In this document: in pieces, positions 39,070 to 46,787 of the stretch
How positions within the stretch are numbered: position 1 is the stretch's first letter
Layout: each line of letters starts with the position of its first letter
DNA from: Actinopolyspora biskrensis
GTDB lineage: Bacteria; Actinomycetota; Actinomycetes; Mycobacteriales; Pseudonocardiaceae
DNA: 64,000 bases
Direction: 5' to 3'
Assembly: GCF_013408175.1 (NCBI RefSeq)
Contig: NZ_JACBYW010000003.1
Span: 248,001-312,000, forward strand
Notes under the pieces: model-generated
Told to the model about the DNA's origin: nothing
What the model saw: the letters and a program-made list of their open reading frames with translations, nothing else
The model's database searches: none
Made by a program: the position numbers and the translations under genes

Positions 39070-39892
39070 CACCGTGTCGCAGAAGCGGCTGATCACCGAC
39101 GCCGCGCGGACCGACGAGCGCGGGTGGCCGCACCGAGGTTCGAGTCCGAGCGGGACCGACGGCGAACCATCCGGTTGCACTCGGGCGGGTTCCCCCGTGC
39201 CAACGGCAAGTCGCGGTTGGCGCGGATCGGGGACGTGAGGGTCGCCTGGTCACGGCCAGGGCATCGATGTCGGGGGCGATCTCGGGCTGAACGCGTTCGC
39301 CGTGGACCGGCACGGGCGGGGCATCGACGACCCGAGGTTCCTGCGCCGCGCCGAGCGCAAGCTCAAACGGGCGCAGCGCGAGCTGTCCCGCGAGCAGCGC
39401 GGGTAGAACCACCGGGCCAAGGCACGCCGCAGGGGCGCCCGACAACACGCGAAGGTCGCCGACACCCGGGCCGACTGGCTGCACAAGGCCACCACCGGCC
39501 TCGTTCGTGAGAACCAAACGATCGTGCTGGAGGACCTCGCCGTGTCCGGCCTTGCCCGCACCCGGCCGGCGAAGAGCGTGCACGACGCCTCGTGGGGCAC
39601 CTTCCGCAGGTTGTCGGCCGAGAGAGCTGCCCGCTACGGGCGGGACCTGGTAGTCATCGACCGCTCGTCACCGACCTCGCGGACCTGCTCGAACTGCGGG
39701 CGCGTCGACGGGCCGACACCCCTGCCCGCGCGCGGGTGGGAGCGCCCCGCGGAACGGTGCGCGACCGCGACGCCGCGGAAAACGTCCTCGCCGCCGGACG
39801 GGCGGAGAGGCGAAACGCCTGTGGAGACCGGGCAAGACCCCGCACCGGGGCGCAGGTCGCCGAAGCAGGAAGCAGCGGAACCCCGCTAGGGG
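39070..39892 (+). pseudogene. tnpB (RNA-guided nuclease of IS200/IS605 family), degenerate
   Basis: Recognisable TnpB pieces appear in order but in changing frames: TVSQKRLITDAARTDERG (from 39071), RFESERDRRRTIRLHSGG and RLARIGDVRVAWSR (frame change, about 39133-39255), DLGLNAFAVD (from 39278, RuvC motif I) with FLRRAERKLKRAQRELSREQ, then an in-frame TAG at 39404-39406, then NHRAKARRRGARQHAKVAD, ENQTIVLEDLAV (RuvC motif II Glu), YGRDLVVIDR and TCSNCG (first zinc-ribbon pair). The second zinc pair is lost and the final DAAENVLAAGRAER lies in another frame. At least three frame changes and one stop make it dead. Confidence 0.85.
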
Positions 39893-39897
39893 ACGCC

Positions 39898-39929
39898 GCT
39901 CCGCACGCGGCGCAAGCCGCGTGCGGAGC
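39898..39929 (+). ncRNA. hairpin with GCAA tetraloop at the tnpB 3' end (possible omega-RNA remnant)
   Basis: A perfect 14-bp stem (39898-39911 with 39916-39929) closed by GCAA, a GNRA tetraloop. In living tnpB elements the guide (omega) RNA comes from the 3' end of tnpB and the right end; this position fits. A terminator is the alternative. Confidence 0.35.
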
Positions 39930-40027
39930 CCCCGCCCTCCAGGAGGAGGAGCACGTCAACCGAACATCTCCTGGTGTCCACCCGCACGTATCCTTCTCGT
40001 CACTCAGCGAAGCGATTATGTGTCGGG

Positions 40028-40960
40028 ATGAACGTCACTTCTTCCCAACGGGCCGGGCGCGCGGAACCGGCGCTGGTATCGCACGCCCTGGAGACAGCGG
40101 GCCGCCTGGCCAACGAGGCCGCCGACGTCATCACGGCCACGGCGGGAAGGGACCCCCGGTCCCCGCAGGCCGCCGATCCGCCGTTCGACTGGGTGACCGA
40201 CACCGGCCGCACTCTCGAACGGCACACTCGACGGATCCTCGCCGACAACTTCCCCGGAGTTCCAGTGTTCGGGGACGAGTTCGACGCTTCCACGTTCGGG
40301 AACGACGCGGCGGGGCTGCGGTGGGTCGTCGACCCGGTGGACGGGACGGCGAACTACGCGGCCGGGGTTCCCTGGTGCGCCTACAGCCTCGCCATGCTGG
40401 ACGACCACGGCCCCGTGGTCGGGGTGGTCGCCGACCCGTACCGCGCACAGATCTACGCGGCGGCGCGGGGCAGAGGGATGCGCGCCAACGGCACGCCGGT
40501 GCGCCTGGGGGAACGCCGCCGGGACGGCTCCGGGCTCGTCTGCACCGAGTTCACCAGGCACGGCCCCTGGGACGGCATGGACCGTTTCATAACCAACGCC
40601 GCGGCCGACCAGGTCGGGGTGCGGGTGCTCGGCTCGCCCGCACTGGCCATCACCCAGGTGGCGCTCGGGCAGGCGACCGCCGCCGTGCTGCCGTCCTACG
40701 GCGAGTGGGACGTGGCCGGCGCGCTCGCCCTCGCCGTCGAAGCCGGGGCCACCGTGCTGGACCGGAACGGCCACCCTGCCACCCTGCCCAGGGGCGGCCT
40801 GCTGGTCGCCGCCCCGGAAATGACCGCCACCGCGTTCGGATGGTGGCGGCAGGCTTCGGGAACCCGTGCTCCGGAAGAGCCGGAGGCCGGATTCGCTCCC
40901 GGAACACCGGATCGAGCCCCCGGGGCGCCCCCTTCCGTTGGAGACCCCGAGCGCCGCTGA
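40028..40960 (+). CDS. inositol monophosphatase family phosphatase
   Basis: 310 residues from ATG 40028. Metal-binding motif A WVVDPVDGTANY (Asp102, Asp105), upstream GDEF with Glu84, and the C-terminal EWDVAGALALAVEAGA. Mg-dependent phosphatases of this family act on inositol-1-phosphate, histidinol phosphate or fructose-1,6-bisphosphate; which one is not decided by these motifs. The C-terminal 45 residues are Pro/Glu-rich. The longer in-frame start at 39974 sits on the tnpB element's end and is avoided. Confidence 0.86.
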   Translation: MNVTSSQRAGRAEPALVSHALETAGRLANEAADVITATAGRDPRSPQAADPPFDWVTDTGRTLERHTRRILADNFPGVPVFGDEFDASTFGNDAAGLRWVVDPVDGTANYAAGVPWCAYSLAMLDDHGPVVGVVADPYRAQIYAAARGRGMRANGTPVRLGERRRDGSGLVCTEFTRHGPWDGMDRFITNAAADQVGVRVLGSPALAITQVALGQATAAVLPSYGEWDVAGALALAVEAGATVLDRNGHPATLPRGGLLVAAPEMTATAFGWWRQASGTRAPEEPEAGFAPGTPDRAPGAPPSVGDPERR

Positions 40961-41005
40961 CCGGGGAACGCGCTCCGACGCCCCGGCCGGGTTTCCGGGG
41001 ACGGT

Positions 41006-41689
41006 TCAGCGGGTTTCGACCAACGCCTCGGCTTCCGGGGTCGAACGCGGCCGCGTTCGCTCCTCCCGTCCGGCGAGGATCTCCGACATCGAGGGCAGCA
41101 GGGGGAACCGCGCCCGCAACCCGGCTATCCGGGTCTGCGCGTGGTCCGGGTCGGCTTCGGCGCCGAGCTCGGCCACCACCTCGGTCAGCCGGTCGGCGAA
41201 ACTCGTGAACACGGCGGAGGCCTCCCGCACCTGACGGTGCAGCCGCCGCGACGTGGCCCGCCGCGACGAGCTCTCCTGCTCCGGGGGGACCGCCCCGTCC
41301 CCGCCCGGATTCGCCTCCGGCGCGGCGGAGTCGAACTCGCGCCCCAGCTCCACCAGCGTCCGCACCGTGGGCAGTTCGGCGTCCATCCGGTAGACCACCT
41401 GCCGCAGCCCACGGCGCACCGGCAACGAGGAAACCGTGTCGGCCGCGCGCACGGCCCGGCGAACAGCCTGCTCACAACGATTGAGCTCGCACAACCACCG
41501 GTCCCGGTTCCGGTGCTGGTTCGAGGGCTGCTCGCCGTTCGGGACGGTCCCCGCAGCGGGCGACGTTCGCCGTTCTTCGCACCACCCCCGCGTGGACTCA
41601 CCCGACGAGCGCCGGAACGACAGCCCGAGCAGCGTTCCGAGCGCCCCCGCGAGCAGCGCCACGATCAGGTGCGTCACGAATCCGCTCAT
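41006..41689 (-). CDS. membrane-anchored hypothetical protein with helical C-terminus
   Basis: 227 residues from ATG 41689. One N-terminal TM helix (HLIVALLAGALGTLLGLSF, about 6-24), a polar linker, then helical stretches (LNRCEQAVRRAVRAADTV, RRLHRQVREASAVFTSFADRLTEVVAEL) that look like a coiled-coil bundle. No known domain recognised. Convergent with the phosphatase gene (45 bases). The 222 bases upstream, before the PaaC gene end, are empty. Confidence 0.65.
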   Translation of the reverse strand: MSGFVTHLIVALLAGALGTLLGLSFRRSSGESTRGWCEERRTSPAAGTVPNGEQPSNQHRNRDRWLCELNRCEQAVRRAVRAADTVSSLPVRRGLRQVVYRMDAELPTVRTLVELGREFDSAAPEANPGGDGAVPPEQESSSRRATSRRLHRQVREASAVFTSFADRLTEVVAELGAEADPDHAQTRIAGLRARFPLLPSMSEILAGREERTRPRSTPEAEALVETR

Positions 41690-41911
41690 TGTCCGCGGTG
41701 CCCTTCACTCGACTCCCCCGTGGCCGTGTGCGGCGCGCATTACGCCATCCAACAACTGTGCACCACGCGGAAGGGCCGCGGCTTGGGGAAAAGTACTCAA
41801 ATAGTGGGCCGCACCTACCCGTGATCACGGTGTCCCTCCGTGGTCACCGCCCCGCCCGCTGAGCGCCGGGCCGGTGAGTGGCCCGCTCCAGCGCGAGGGG
41901 AGCCGCCGGAT

Positions 41912-42844
41912 TCAACGGCCCCCCGGCACGACGTCGAGGTCCGCCTCGCTCCGGGTCTCGGCGAGCAGGAAGTCCAGCGCCGCCGTGTGCGCTCCGCTGC
42001 GCCCGTTCGGTTCGTCCTGCTCGGAGAACACCCGGGGGTCGGGGAAGTCCAGCCGGGCCACGGAAAGCACCTCGTCGACCAGGTTCGACACCTCGGCGCG
42101 CAGCCCGGCCGGATCCACGGCGTAGCCCGCATCGGCCAGTCGCCGCTCCACGGGGTGCACCGCGAAGAGCTCCCGCGTCATGGGCCAGACACGGGCCAGT
42201 CCAGCACGCATCCGTTCCCTGCTGCCCGCCGTCCCGTCGCCCAGACGTATGACCCACTGCGCGGCGTGGTCCCGGTGTCCACGGGTCTCGGGCCACGCCA
42301 TCCCGGCGACTCCGGCCAGCACGGGGTCGCGGCTGTCCATCAGCCTGCGCAGCAGCGCGCTGCGCCACGCCGCGCAGACCAGCAGCCGCGCGACCGAAGC
42401 GGCGAAGTCCCCGCCCGCACCGGGGCCGCAGTCGAGCTCGGTGAGCCGCACGTTGCGGAACTGCTCGGAGCCCCGGGAACGCGCGAAGGCGTTCTCGTCC
42501 CGTGCTCCGCCCTCCACCGCGGCTGCCCGGCCCAGCAGCTCCCGTGCGTGACCGAGCAGCTCCAGCAGGATGCGGACCTGTTCCTGGTCCTCCTCCAGGT
42601 CGGGACCGCGGTGGCACCACTGGGCCAACCGCCACGACAGCACCAGAGCGTCGTCGCCGAGCATCAGGCAGTAGGCCGAGAGGTCCGCCAGGGACACGTC
42701 GCCGGGGACCCCGCGGTCCACCCCCGCCAGGGGATTGTTCGCGGCCGGGCGCACCTCCCAGCCGGGGGACGAGCGGTCGTCCGGGATCCGCTCCTGCTGC
42801 CGGGGGAGCTGTTCGGCCTCGCCCCCGAAACCCGAAGAGTTCAT
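41912..42844 (-). CDS. orphan PaaC-like protein (phenylacetyl-CoA epoxidase structural subunit family)
   Basis: 310 residues from ATG 42844 (after GAGGTGG). From about residue 50 it follows PaaC: LGDDALVLSWRLAQWCHRGPDLEED, LELLGHARELLGRAAAVEG, FRNVRLTELDCGPGGDF-type segment, WPETRGHRDHAAQWVIRLGDGT, VWPMTRELF and the C-terminal SGAHTAALDFLLAE. PaaC is the ferritin-like, non-catalytic partner of PaaA in phenylacetyl-CoA epoxidase. No paaA, B, D or E is nearby, so the role here is open. The N-terminal 50 residues are extra. Not recognised as iron-binding. Confidence 0.7.
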   Translation of the reverse strand: MNSSGFGGEAEQLPRQQERIPDDRSSPGWEVRPAANNPLAGVDRGVPGDVSLADLSAYCLMLGDDALVLSWRLAQWCHRGPDLEEDQEQVRILLELLGHARELLGRAAAVEGGARDENAFARSRGSEQFRNVRLTELDCGPGAGGDFAASVARLLVCAAWRSALLRRLMDSRDPVLAGVAGMAWPETRGHRDHAAQWVIRLGDGTAGSRERMRAGLARVWPMTRELFAVHPVERRLADAGYAVDPAGLRAEVSNLVDEVLSVARLDFPDPRVFSEQDEPNGRSGAHTAALDFLLAETRSEADLDVVPGGR

Positions 42845-43235
42845 GACCACCTCGATTCCGTGCCGCTGGGCCGTCGGCACGATCGCCGAAGTGCGCCGCC
42901 AACGATGCTTCCACCTGGGGCGGAGACGACTCCGGGACGACCGCGTTCCGACGCCGGTTCGGCCGACTCCGGGTTCGAACGCGTCCGAGGGCTCTCCGGA
43001 GCCGGCGGTCGGTCGAGGACCGGCGGAAAGCTCACCCCCAGTGTCCCACCGCACACCGGAGAGCCCAACCACGTGTTCGGATGCATCGCCCGGCGGCTCG
43101 ACCAGGAGGTCGCACGGGTCGGTTCGCCCGGCGGTTCGCCCGGGGGAACCTCGGCCGGGGCCTCGCCGCGGGATCCGCCCACGTCGAGCGGCCACGACCG
43201 GCGCCCCACCGCGTCGCAGGCCCCGGGAAGCGTCC
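42845..43235. other. gene-free spacer upstream of the PaaC-like gene
   Basis: 391 bases. The PaaC frame stays open upstream but encodes only low-complexity Arg/Gly/Ser residues, and no other protein is recognisable. A promoter for the minus-strand gene should be here; I cannot place one. Confidence 0.45.
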
Positions 43236-43751
43236 CTACTCGTTCCTCCGGGGGTTCGCGGACAGCGTTCTGCGCAGCGCCCAGTAGGTGGGCAACAGCA
43301 CAGCCCAGACCACGGCCGTCGCGCTGCCCACGGGAAGCAGCGCCACGCTCATGTTCCTGTCCTTCACGCGGACGAGATCGGGATTGCGCGTGTCGAACTC
43401 GACCCGGACGAGCTGGCCCTCCTTGAGGTCCGCCGGGTATAGGACCCCTCCCGGCGGGACGTAGACCCTGCCCTCGTCGGTGTTGAACCGCACGACGGTG
43501 CGGAAGTAGGAGTTCTCCACCACCTCGGCCACGGCGGTGCCGCGGGACTCCTCGATGGTGCGGTCGTTTATGTGGCAGGCCAGCAGCAGCGCGACCGCGA
43601 GCGCGGTGAGGAGCCCACCCAGCGCCAGCACCAGACGCGGAGCGAGGCGTCCGAACCGCCACCGTCCTCGCGGAGGACTCGGATCGCCGTCCGAGGAGGC
43701 CGGCCCTTCGGTGGGACCGTCCGCCCCTCGGGTGCGCGTTTCAACAGCCAC
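43236..43751 (-). CDS. DUF3592-like two-helix membrane protein
   Basis: 171 residues from GTG 43751 (start uncertain, no clear ribosome site). Polar N-terminus, TM helix LVLALGGLLTALAVALLLAC (about 50-70), an extracytoplasmic beta domain (AVAEVVENSYFRTVVRFNTDEG, RVEFDTRNPDLVRV) and a second TM helix VALLPVGSATAVVWAVLLPTY. The DUF3592 layout is recognised from this topology and the VRFNTDEG/YP...VRV pattern. Function unknown. Divergent from menF, 99 bases apart. Confidence 0.65.
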   Translation of the reverse strand: MAVETRTRGADGPTEGPASSDGDPSPPRGRWRFGRLAPRLVLALGGLLTALAVALLLACHINDRTIEESRGTAVAEVVENSYFRTVVRFNTDEGRVYVPPGGVLYPADLKEGQLVRVEFDTRNPDLVRVKDRNMSVALLPVGSATAVVWAVLLPTYWALRRTLSANPRRNE

Positions 43752-43850
43752 GGCCGGTGATTGTATGCCAAGCACACCACCCGCACGGAGCATCCGGTGG
43801 GCTTCGGCGGGTGTGCCTCGCCACGCGCGCGGGAGACCTACCCTCGAGTC

Positions 43851-45137
43851 GTGGAGTATTTCCAGCGCAACCTTACTGTCCGCACACGCGGGATTCCAGC
43901 CGGGCAGGAACTCCCCGATCTCCTGGAGTCGCTGCCCGAGGGCGTCTCCCCGGACACGGATCCCGTCTGCTGGCTCCGGAACGGCTCCGGACTCGTCGGC
44001 TGGGGCGAAGCGGCACGCATCGAGACGCACGGCGGCGAGCGGTTCGTCGAGACCGACGAGCGATGGCGCGGGCTGGTCGCGGAGATGGACGTCGACGACG
44101 AGGTGGGGCTGCCCGGGACCGGGCCGGTGGCCTTCACGAGCATCGCCTTCGCCGACGAACCCGGTTCGTCGGTGCTGATCGTGCCCGAGGTCGTCGTCGG
44201 CCAGCGCGCCGGGGTTCGCTGGATCACCACCATCGGTGGCGGGGAACGCGAGGTGCGCGGGGCCCCGCCCGCGGCCACTCCCGGAACCGTCCGCTATTCC
44301 GACGGGGATTTCCCGGCCACCCGTTACGGGGAGGCGGTGGCCGAGGCGGTGAACCGGATGCGGAGTTCGGAACCGCTCGACAAGGTGGTGCTGGCCCACG
44401 ATCTGCTCGCCACGACCTCCGAACCGCTGCGCAGCAGATACCTGCTCGACAACCTCACCCGCCGCTACCCGGACTGCTGGACCTTCGCGGTGGACGGCCT
44501 GGTCGGTGCCACGCCGGAGCTGCTGCTTCGGCGCGCCGGGGGCGAGGTCAACTCGCGCGTGCTGGCGGGAACGGCCTGGCCGCGCGGCGGGCGGCCCCAG
44601 CACCAGCTCGTCGCCGAGCTGATCGACTCGGCCAAGAACCGGGGCGAGCACACGCACGCCGTGCGTTCACTGGCCCGGGAGCTCGAGCCCTTCTGCAAGG
44701 AGTTGGAGGTCCCCTCGACTCCCGAGGTGCTGCGGTTGCGAAACGTGCTCCACCTCGCCTCGGACGTCTCGGGCAGGCTCGACCCGGCGCTCGTGGAGAA
44801 CGGGGAGGCCGGCCTGCTGCGGCTGACCCGTGCGGTGCACCCCACAGCCGCCGTCGGCGGGACTCCCACGGCACGGGCCATCGAACTGATCGACGAGCTG
44901 GAGGAGATGGACCGGGGGCGCTACAGCGGTCCGGTGGGGTGGCAGGACGCCGAGGGCAACGGGGAGTTCGGCATAGCCCTGCGGTGCGCCCGGATCACCG
45001 ACGACGCGGAGGGCGGTTCCCGGGCACGCCTGTTCGCGGGTTGCGGAGTCGTCGCGGACTCGGATCCGGACACGGAGGTGGCCGAGGCCGAGGCGAAGCT
45101 GCTGCCGGTGCGGGAGGCGCTGGAAGGGGTGCGCTGA
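43851..45137 (+). CDS. menF: isochorismate synthase (MenF-type)
   Basis: 428 residues from GTG 43851 (VEYFQRNLTV). Chorismate-binding fold: KVVLAHDLLATTSEPL, VGATPELLLRR, RVLAGTAWPRGG, SAKNRGEHTHAVRSLARELEPFC, HPTAAVGGTPTARAIELI and RYSGPVGWQDAEGNGEFGIALRC. It converts chorismate to isochorismate, the first menaquinone-specific step (a siderophore role is the alternative, but menD, menE and menA lie nearby). The open frame upstream is not needed. Confidence 0.9.
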   Translation: MEYFQRNLTVRTRGIPAGQELPDLLESLPEGVSPDTDPVCWLRNGSGLVGWGEAARIETHGGERFVETDERWRGLVAEMDVDDEVGLPGTGPVAFTSIAFADEPGSSVLIVPEVVVGQRAGVRWITTIGGGEREVRGAPPAATPGTVRYSDGDFPATRYGEAVAEAVNRMRSSEPLDKVVLAHDLLATTSEPLRSRYLLDNLTRRYPDCWTFAVDGLVGATPELLLRRAGGEVNSRVLAGTAWPRGGRPQHQLVAELIDSAKNRGEHTHAVRSLARELEPFCKELEVPSTPEVLRLRNVLHLASDVSGRLDPALVENGEAGLLRLTRAVHPTAAVGGTPTARAIELIDELEEMDRGRYSGPVGWQDAEGNGEFGIALRCARITDDAEGGSRARLFAGCGVVADSDPDTEVAEAEAKLLPVREALEGVR

Positions 45138-45165
45138 CCGGAGCGATACCGGGGGCTCCGGTTTC
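45138..45165 (+). terminator. terminator after menF
   Basis: CCGGAGC (45138-45144) pairs with GCTCCGG (45155-45161), 10-base loop, followed by TTTC. It begins directly at the menF stop and faces the convergent PqqD-like gene. Confidence 0.6.
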
Positions 45166-45370
45166 AGCTCCCCGGCGCGTGCCGGGCCAGCCGCAGCCGC
45201 TCGGCCACCGCGGCAACGTCCCGCCGGGCGGCACCAGGATCGACCCGGTAGGCGGTGACCAGTTTGCCCACCACCCGTTCGGGAGTCTCTCCCCCGGCCA
45301 GGTCCCGCAACACCCACGTGCCGGTGTCGGTCAGCCGGGCGGTGGACTCGTCGCGCAGCAGCAGTCCCAT
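45164..45370 (-). CDS. PqqD-like mini-protein (possible RiPP recognition element)
   Basis: 68 residues from ATG 45370, preceded by GGAG at good spacing. The sequence RDESTARLTDTGTWVLRDLAGGETPERVVGKLV (in part) and YRVDPGAARRDVAAVAERLRL follow the PqqD/RRE pattern: short strand region, helix, then VDP..A..DV.A helix. PqqD folds bind RiPP precursor peptides. No precursor, radical-SAM or lasso genes are seen within the window, and the first 15-20 residues of a typical PqqD are shortened. It may be an orphan or degraded copy. Confidence 0.5.
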   Translation of the reverse strand: MGLLLRDESTARLTDTGTWVLRDLAGGETPERVVGKLVTAYRVDPGAARRDVAAVAERLRLARHAPGS

Positions 45371-45639
45371 ACGAAAACTCCGGCACCTCCCGCGACCACG
45401 GTTCCTCTTCGAGGCTATCCACGGCGCACCACTCACCACAGTGAACAGCCCGAAGTTCACGCGAAGGTGCAACACGAAGCGGGAAAACGTCCGCTGGACA
45501 GGTCTTCCGAAATGGACTCCGAGTGCGGTCGGGACCCCGTGTTCAACCTCCACAAGGTGCTCGATCACCACGGAGGTGCGGGGACGGGGCTTTCGGGACG
45601 GACTCGCCGGAACCACCGCCCGCGGTGCGGGGCCGAATC

Positions 45640-46010
45640 GCCAGACCCACGAACTCGGCGAGATCCAGGAATTCCACTGCCGGGACCTGGGACCGTCCCA
45701 GCTCTACCGCACCCGCGGAGAAGGCGGCTACGAGGCGGGGTTGCCGGACGAGCGGTACCACCTGGAGTTCACCTCGCACGTCGATGGGAGCCCCGGCGCC
45801 GCTCCCGGCGAAGGGGTCCTCCTGGTGCTCCACTTCGAGACGGAGGCGCGGATGCTCACCGTGGCACGACTCCCCGGAGCAGCCGGCCGATCCCGGCAAC
45901 CCGTGGTGGCGCGAACACGGTGCCCGCGCCTTCCAGAACCCGGACGGCCGGCACATCGTCCTCAGGCCCACGCCCGTCCGGCCGACGGGGGCGGGCTCAC
46001 GCGGTGCCGT
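45640..46010 (+). pseudogene. VOC/glyoxalase family protein, frameshifted fragment
   Basis: Two coding-looking pieces: GEGGYEAGLPDERYHLEFTS and GEGVLLVLHFETEARMLTVARLP in one frame (about 45660-45880), then NPWWREHGARAFQNPDGRHIVLRP in another (about 45890-45970). Together they follow VOC proteins (YHLEFT, LLVLY-like strand, NPYW..HG..FEDPDG..VVL). The N-terminus is not recognisable, part of the middle is missing and there is no stop before the convergent gene at 45997, so it looks broken. Confidence 0.55.
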
Positions 46011-46659
46011 CGAGCACGGCGGGCAGCTCGCCGATCGTCGGCAGTATGTGCGTGTGCGGAGCTCTGCCCAGTTCCGCGACGCCGTGCGCGCCGGACAGCA
46101 CGCCCGCCACCAAGCCCGCACCGGAATTGGTGCCCGCCAGCAGATCGTTGACCGTGTCGCCCACCACCATCACCTCGCGCATCGCCGACGCCGACAGCTT
46201 CAGGGCCGCTGTCAGAACCAGGTCCGGATGCGGGCGCCCGCGGTCGACGTCCGAGGAGCAGAGCACGAGGTCGGCCAGGCCCGTCCAGTTCAGCGACTCG
46301 ATGAGCAGATCGCGCGTGGTGGCCTCGAAGCCGGTCACCAGCGCCACCCTGATGTCGAGTGCCCGCAGGCGTCGAATGGTCTCGGTCGCGCGGGGCAGCG
46401 CGGTCACCGTCCCGGCGGACACGTATTCGGCCAGTGCCTCCTCGAACGCCGCGTGCGCGCGGGCCGCCAGTTCCCGGTCCCCGTCGAGGACCGCGCGGAA
46501 CATGTCCGGCTTGGATCCGCCGCGCAGTTCGCGGAACCGCTGCTCGAGGTCGGCGGGCAACGTCGCCCCGACCCGTTCCAACGCGGCCCGGAACGATTTC
46601 TCGACCACGCCGTTCTCGGCGACCGTGGTCCTCGCCATGTCGAGCACCGCAAGATCCAC
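45997..46659 (-). CDS. phosphonatase-like HAD hydrolase
   Basis: 220 residues from GTG 46659. HAD motif I LAVLDMARTTV with Asp7, motif II VALVTGF, motif IV VVGDTVNDLLAG. It resembles the phosphonatase-like group (TIGR03351) rather than true PhnX, lacking its Schiff-base Lys region as far as I can see. In motif I the usual DMAGTT reads DMARTT: Arg replaces the Gly, which may alter the active site. Substrate unknown. Confidence 0.8.
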   Translation of the reverse strand: MDLAVLDMARTTVAENGVVEKSFRAALERVGATLPADLEQRFRELRGGSKPDMFRAVLDGDRELAARAHAAFEEALAEYVSAGTVTALPRATETIRRLRALDIRVALVTGFEATTRDLLIESLNWTGLADLVLCSSDVDRGRPHPDLVLTAALKLSASAMREVMVVGDTVNDLLAGTNSGAGLVAGVLSGAHGVAELGRAPHTHILPTIGELPAVLDGTA

Positions 46660-46738
46660 GACGTCACACTACCCCGTGTCGCTCCCACGTATCGCGTCCA
46701 CTCCCGCCGCCGAGGACGAACCGCCCCACCCGAGCGGA

Positions 46739-46769
46739 ACGCCCGGCCGGTGAGGTTCCGGCCGGGCGT
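46739..46769 (-). terminator. terminator after the M1 peptidase gene
   Basis: A perfect 12-bp stem ACGCCCGGCCGG (46739-46750) with 46758-46769, 7-base loop, 19 bases after the peptidase stop on the minus strand. Confidence 0.7.
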
Positions 46770-46787
46770 CTCATCGGTGAACGGGAG

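Larger units (their letters stand above)
39060..39957 (+). mobile_element. decayed IS200/IS605-type (tnpB-only) element
   Basis: A region of about 0.9 kb containing tnpB remains, ending in a GC-rich hairpin and a GGAGGAGCACGTCAAC end (to about 39960). The similar string GGGGAGGACGTCAA occurs, on the other strand, at 50315-50328. No tnpA is present. The left border cannot be fixed: it lies between the menG start (38972) and about 39070. Confidence 0.65.

Noticed and set aside
40981-41000. CCCCGG/CCGGGG stem between convergent genes
   Set aside because: Only six pairs, likely by chance at this GC content.
39592-41208. 538-codon plus-strand frame spanning the tnpB end and the inositol phosphatase gene
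   Set aside because: Only its first part matches TnpB (frame-shifted remnant); the rest is the wrong frame of the phosphatase gene.
43757-46753. 998-codon plus-strand frame across menF and beyond
   Set aside because: It is the wrong frame of menF and of the minus-strand HAD gene; low-complexity Arg/Gly content.
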